A program made the position numbers and the translations under genes. Of a stretch of 64,000 nucleotides of DNA, positions 60,891 to 64,000 are shown one piece after another (the stretch's first letter is position 1; each line of letters opens with the position of its first letter). Location: contig JAVHZZ010000005.1 in assembly GCA_036250195.1 (NCBI GenBank), positions 68,259,505-68,323,504 on the forward strand, given 5' to 3'. A model generated the notes under the pieces. It was not told the origin of the DNA. It ran no database searches and saw nothing but the letters and a program-made list of their open reading frames with translations. Origin of the DNA: Mixophyes australis (taxonomy: Eukaryota > Chordata > Amphibia > Anura > Limnodynastidae).

Positions 60891-62390
60891 CTCACTGAGT
60901 TAAACAATAACAGCAAACATCTGGTTGCTATGGTTTACTACACATTTGCAGGTTTACCTTCTTTTAGTAAATTAATCCTATGTCTTTAAGTACAGAATAA
61001 ATAGGTCTGCATAGTGAAGTTACTTTATACAAAAAGTAGGAGGAACCTAATCTGAATGTTATTATAACTTCTAGATCATTGGCAAAAAGCAGCATCCATT
61101 TTATTTCATTTTTAATCATTTCTGCATTTTAATACCGTGCTTCTTTTGTAATTCTCCTGGCATTCCCTGTATGCATTCATTCCAGCCAAAACACCAGAGT
61201 AAATTGCATGGCAAACAACAGCGACACCATTGAAGCAATTCTTGAAAATGAAATGATTATTGACAAATGATGGAAAAAAAAAGCAAAGTATCCACCCAGT
61301 GTCTAAGTTCTTTATAACTGATCCAATTGTACACAATTTATTTATCAGGTAAGCAGTGTAGCAAGCAGTAAAAAAACAACATAAAATGAGCCAGTTATAA
61401 TGCAATAATCAGTGACCATCAGTGCTTAGAAAAATGAGTTTGCTCTCACTGGCACTAAGGAGGATCACATGATTATTTAATTACAGCTCTAATTTTTGTC
61501 TTGTGGATGGCAACATATCAACAATTAATAGGGCAAATAGAGGATACTGCAGTTTTAAAGAAACAGAATTGTGGATACAAAATTAAGCCTGATTTTACTG
61601 AAGACAGAAATACACCGAAGCACAATAATATAAACATTAATGTTGCTATTACATGTAATTATGAAATCAGATTCAGAAAACTGCAGTTTCCATTGTTCTG
61701 CGTTTTCTAAGGAAATCTAATCTCCAAAACTGAAATTGTCTGATAGGAAACATGAAGGCACAATACATTGTAAAAGGTGTGACTAACTAAAGACAGCTGT
61801 GTCTCAAGTTGATAACGGTGATGACAGAGATTACTACAATATCAGAATCTGCACTGCCAAAATGGGCTAGCCAGTCCATTATTCCATGTGTTTGAGTTAT
61901 AGCTAAAAACCCACTGCTTTGGCTTAGGGGAATTTTTTAGGGTGAATTCTTTCGTCGCGCAAGTCATCATCCTCTATAAAGTAATTGACCATCAATACAG
62001 TAAGCTTGAATTGTGAATTCCTAATACAACAAATAGTTCAATTAGAAGGGGTGGACTGACTGATGTGGATGTCGAATAATTGGATGGAGTCGTTTCAATT
62101 AGTAACCATCAATTTCATTTTCGCTTTATGTGAAAACATGCGAATCGCACGCTACGGTGTGAAATGGTGTATTTAGCAATAACACGTGTGAACACTTCTG
62201 CATACACATACACTCACACATTCACTTGCAAATAGTTCACCTTAATAAAGTTCCAGCACACAGTCATTTATAATAGAATATGATAGATTTAATAGTTTAA
62301 TACAATAATGTTAAAACCACTTTGTTGATATCTAAGGTTTAGGAAACATATCATGGTTTAGTGTAATTCTAATGCACTTTTTCCCATCAG
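60891..62390. other. Intergenic or intron, nothing recognised
   Basis: No element recognised. If the segment at 62391 is an exon, this would be its upstream intron. No convincing plus-strand partner exon was found here. Confidence 0.5.
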
Positions 62391-62686
62391 ACATCCGCTA
62401 CTATCAGCTAAGCGGTCGCATCTTGCGTATGCAAGTTATGGATGATAGAGCAATAAATGATCAGAATGATATTGTTTGTGTAATGCAAATAGACCAGTCT
62501 AAATTATCTTTTCGGCAGGAAGACACGTATGCAGCTGTTGGAGAGTTGCATTATACTGTCCTGAATCCTGAACCTATGGAAACACGCCAAGACATCACTA
62601 CTGTTTTTATATGTACTTACAAACTGTACATAAAACAAGCTCTGGGTCACTATACAGTCTACTTTGACCACAGACTTCAGGATTGA
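62391..62686 (+). CDS. Possible last coding exon of an unidentified gene
   Basis: A pyrimidine-rich acceptor (CACTTTTTCCCATCAG) is followed by an open frame to TGA at 62684-62686. It gives about 98 residues: IRYYQLSGRILRMQVMDDRA, INDQNDIVCVMQIDQSKLSF, and C-terminally LYIKQALGHYTVYFDHRLQD. The frame would begin with the last two bases of a split codon; the nearest ATG (62372) lies across the acceptor. Composition is balanced, with alternating hydrophobic residues suggesting beta strands, and unlike the low-complexity chance frames around it. No transposon motif is present. I do not recognise the family. No other exon of the gene is visible in the window, so a degenerate retrocopy or chance frame remains possible. 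Confidence 0.45.
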
Positions 62687-63109
62687 ATGACTGTATGCTG
62701 GATCCAGAGTGCTTGCGAATGTATCGGCTGTACTTATTCTATTGAATTGTTATTTGTTGCATCTTGCTATTTAATCTCTTTGTGCGTTGGAACCACAAAA
62801 ATCGCAGCGGACAATTTTCTTTGATAGTGATTAGACGAACATAACACTGACTTGTTACAACTAACACCATCATTCATTGTGAAGCCACAAAATCCAGTTT
62901 ACTTCTGTTAACTGCTAGTCACTTTGCAGATAATGACCACTGGTACAAAGAAAACAGTACAGCAACTCCCTTTAAACCATTGGTCATTTTTTGTAGATGA
63001 GTCGAACACATCAAGTTATGACCTGGCTAACCCATGCTTACAGTTCAGATGATAATACAATTTATAAATCTTTATCATCCCTTTTAGCAACTCGACAGAG
63101 CTTATTTCA
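62687..63109. other. Possible 3' UTR or intergenic
   Basis: Sequence after the open segment. No AATAAA signal is seen in the next several hundred bases, which weakens the terminal-exon reading. No repeat recognised. Confidence 0.4.
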
Positions 63110-63225
63110 TATTTGCCTACTTTCCCGGAATGTATGGGAGACTCCCAAAATTCAGGGAGTCCTTCCAGATTCCTGGCAGACTAGGCCACCCGCCAGGATC
63201 CTGCTTCCCTTTCTAGTGAGTCAGA
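63110..63225. mobile_element. Fragment of the CATACTTGCC hAT-type MITE
   Basis: TTTGCCTACTTTCCCGGAAT, GTATGGGAGACTCCC and TTCAGGGAGTCCTTCCAGAT follow the order of the left half of 31335-31613. The right half is missing. Confidence 0.65.
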
Positions 63226-63397
63226 CCTATATGCATACTGGGAACAATATGTCCGGTCCTTTCAGTGGTAAACAATGTACATCTGAAATTACAAATAGTG
63301 CCAGTGACTAATCACAGCAGTTGTAAGATGATTATCATGGACAGTATTACTGTGATGCAATTGTCATTCTCAGAATGATGATGAGGATAAAGATTTA

Positions 63398-63571
63398 GGG
63401 GTATATTTAATAAACTGCAGGTTTGCAAAAAGTGGAGATGTTGCCTATAGCAACCAATCAGATTCTAGTTTTTTATTTAGTACATTTTGCAAAATGGCAG
63501 CTAGAATCATATTGGTTGCTATAGGCAACATTTCTACTTTTTCAAAACCCGCAGTTTAGTAAATATATCCC
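63398..63571. mobile_element. Palindromic MITE, copy 6
   Basis: Complete arms (GGTTTGCAAAAAGTGGAGAT and complement) around TATTTAGTACATTTTGCAAA, preceded by TTA at 63395-63397. The right end TAAATATATCCC is slightly changed. Confidence 0.9.
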
Positions 63572-64000
63572 ACAATCTTGTCCCATGTCCAATTATGGGG
63601 AGATGAGAGGAGAATGACACTTAACCTCAGTGTGATAAACCAAAATCTGGTACAGGCATAATAGGGCAAATATGCTCAGACAACCCAACATTACTAAGTA
63701 CATTGCACAACAAAAGGAGTGATGCTAATAATGCACTATAAAAAGTAATTAAATGTAAAAATGTAAAGCAAAGTGTCACTGATGTATCCTCTTGAAACTT
63801 GTTATACAAACAATGGAATTGGTGGCAAACATTTGTTAGTTGCATACAATGCAAAGCATCTATGTTTGTAAATACTGGTAACAATGACACAAAAAATAAA
63901 ATTTCACTAGATGACCAATTATTAAGCATAAAAATATCCTGTCCCACATATTGCACACAATCCCCGCCCCTTCCAAAAAAAATCTGCCTGTGATTGAAAT
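63572..64000. other. Intergenic, nothing recognised
   Basis: AT-rich. The frame at 63627-63956 (minus) is hydrophobic without a recognisable domain. Confidence 0.5.

Overview
The window is vertebrate nuclear DNA, most likely from an amphibian (probably a frog). It has one long-intron vertebrate gene, a dense mix of Tc1/mariner, hAT and Harbinger-like transposons, L2 LINE fragments, and tRNA-derived SINEs that share the L2 3' tail. The species call is inference from repeat content and from a tetrapod-like protein; no sequence search was possible.

Left third (1 to about 25,200): the 5' half of SATB1 on the minus strand. Six coding exons splice in frame into 402 codons: 20589-20379 (ATG in the exon that starts at 20614), 17515-17339, 16598-16472, 15727-15604, 9645-9534 and 6114-5660. 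They encode the nuclear localisation segment, the ubiquitin-like oligomerisation domain (ULD), the CUT-like domain (CUTL), the glutamine-rich linker and the first part of CUT1. The rest of CUT1, CUT2 and the homeodomain must lie beyond position 1. Residue numbering matches human SATB1 as I remember it. Two differences stand out: the caspase-6 site VEMD reads VDME-D, and a conserved ULD tyrosine is cysteine. A GC- and CpG-richer stretch at about 23,900-25,200 is the best candidate for the promoter and untranslated first exon(s).

Middle and right (25,200-64,000): intergenic DNA made largely of nested mobile elements. Many can be bounded by terminal inverted repeats (TIRs) and target-site duplications (TSDs). 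These include a dead Tc1 at 27996-29551, another at 58759-60440 with a MITE inside it, two related hAT elements (32837-35255 and 48422-51314) with perfect 8-bp TSDs, three short hAT-type MITEs, six copies of a palindromic MITE, and a gapless 207-bp duplication of a chimeric Tc1 segment (39498 and 42684). The first hAT lies inside an older MITE and itself contains a palindromic MITE.

Near the right edge (62391-62686, plus strand) an open segment behind a good splice acceptor may be the last coding exon of a gene I cannot identify. I found no structural RNA genes, CRISPR arrays or clear novel system. The most interesting items are the two-member hAT family with tandem arrays at the same internal place, the SATB1 substitutions and the unidentified exon.
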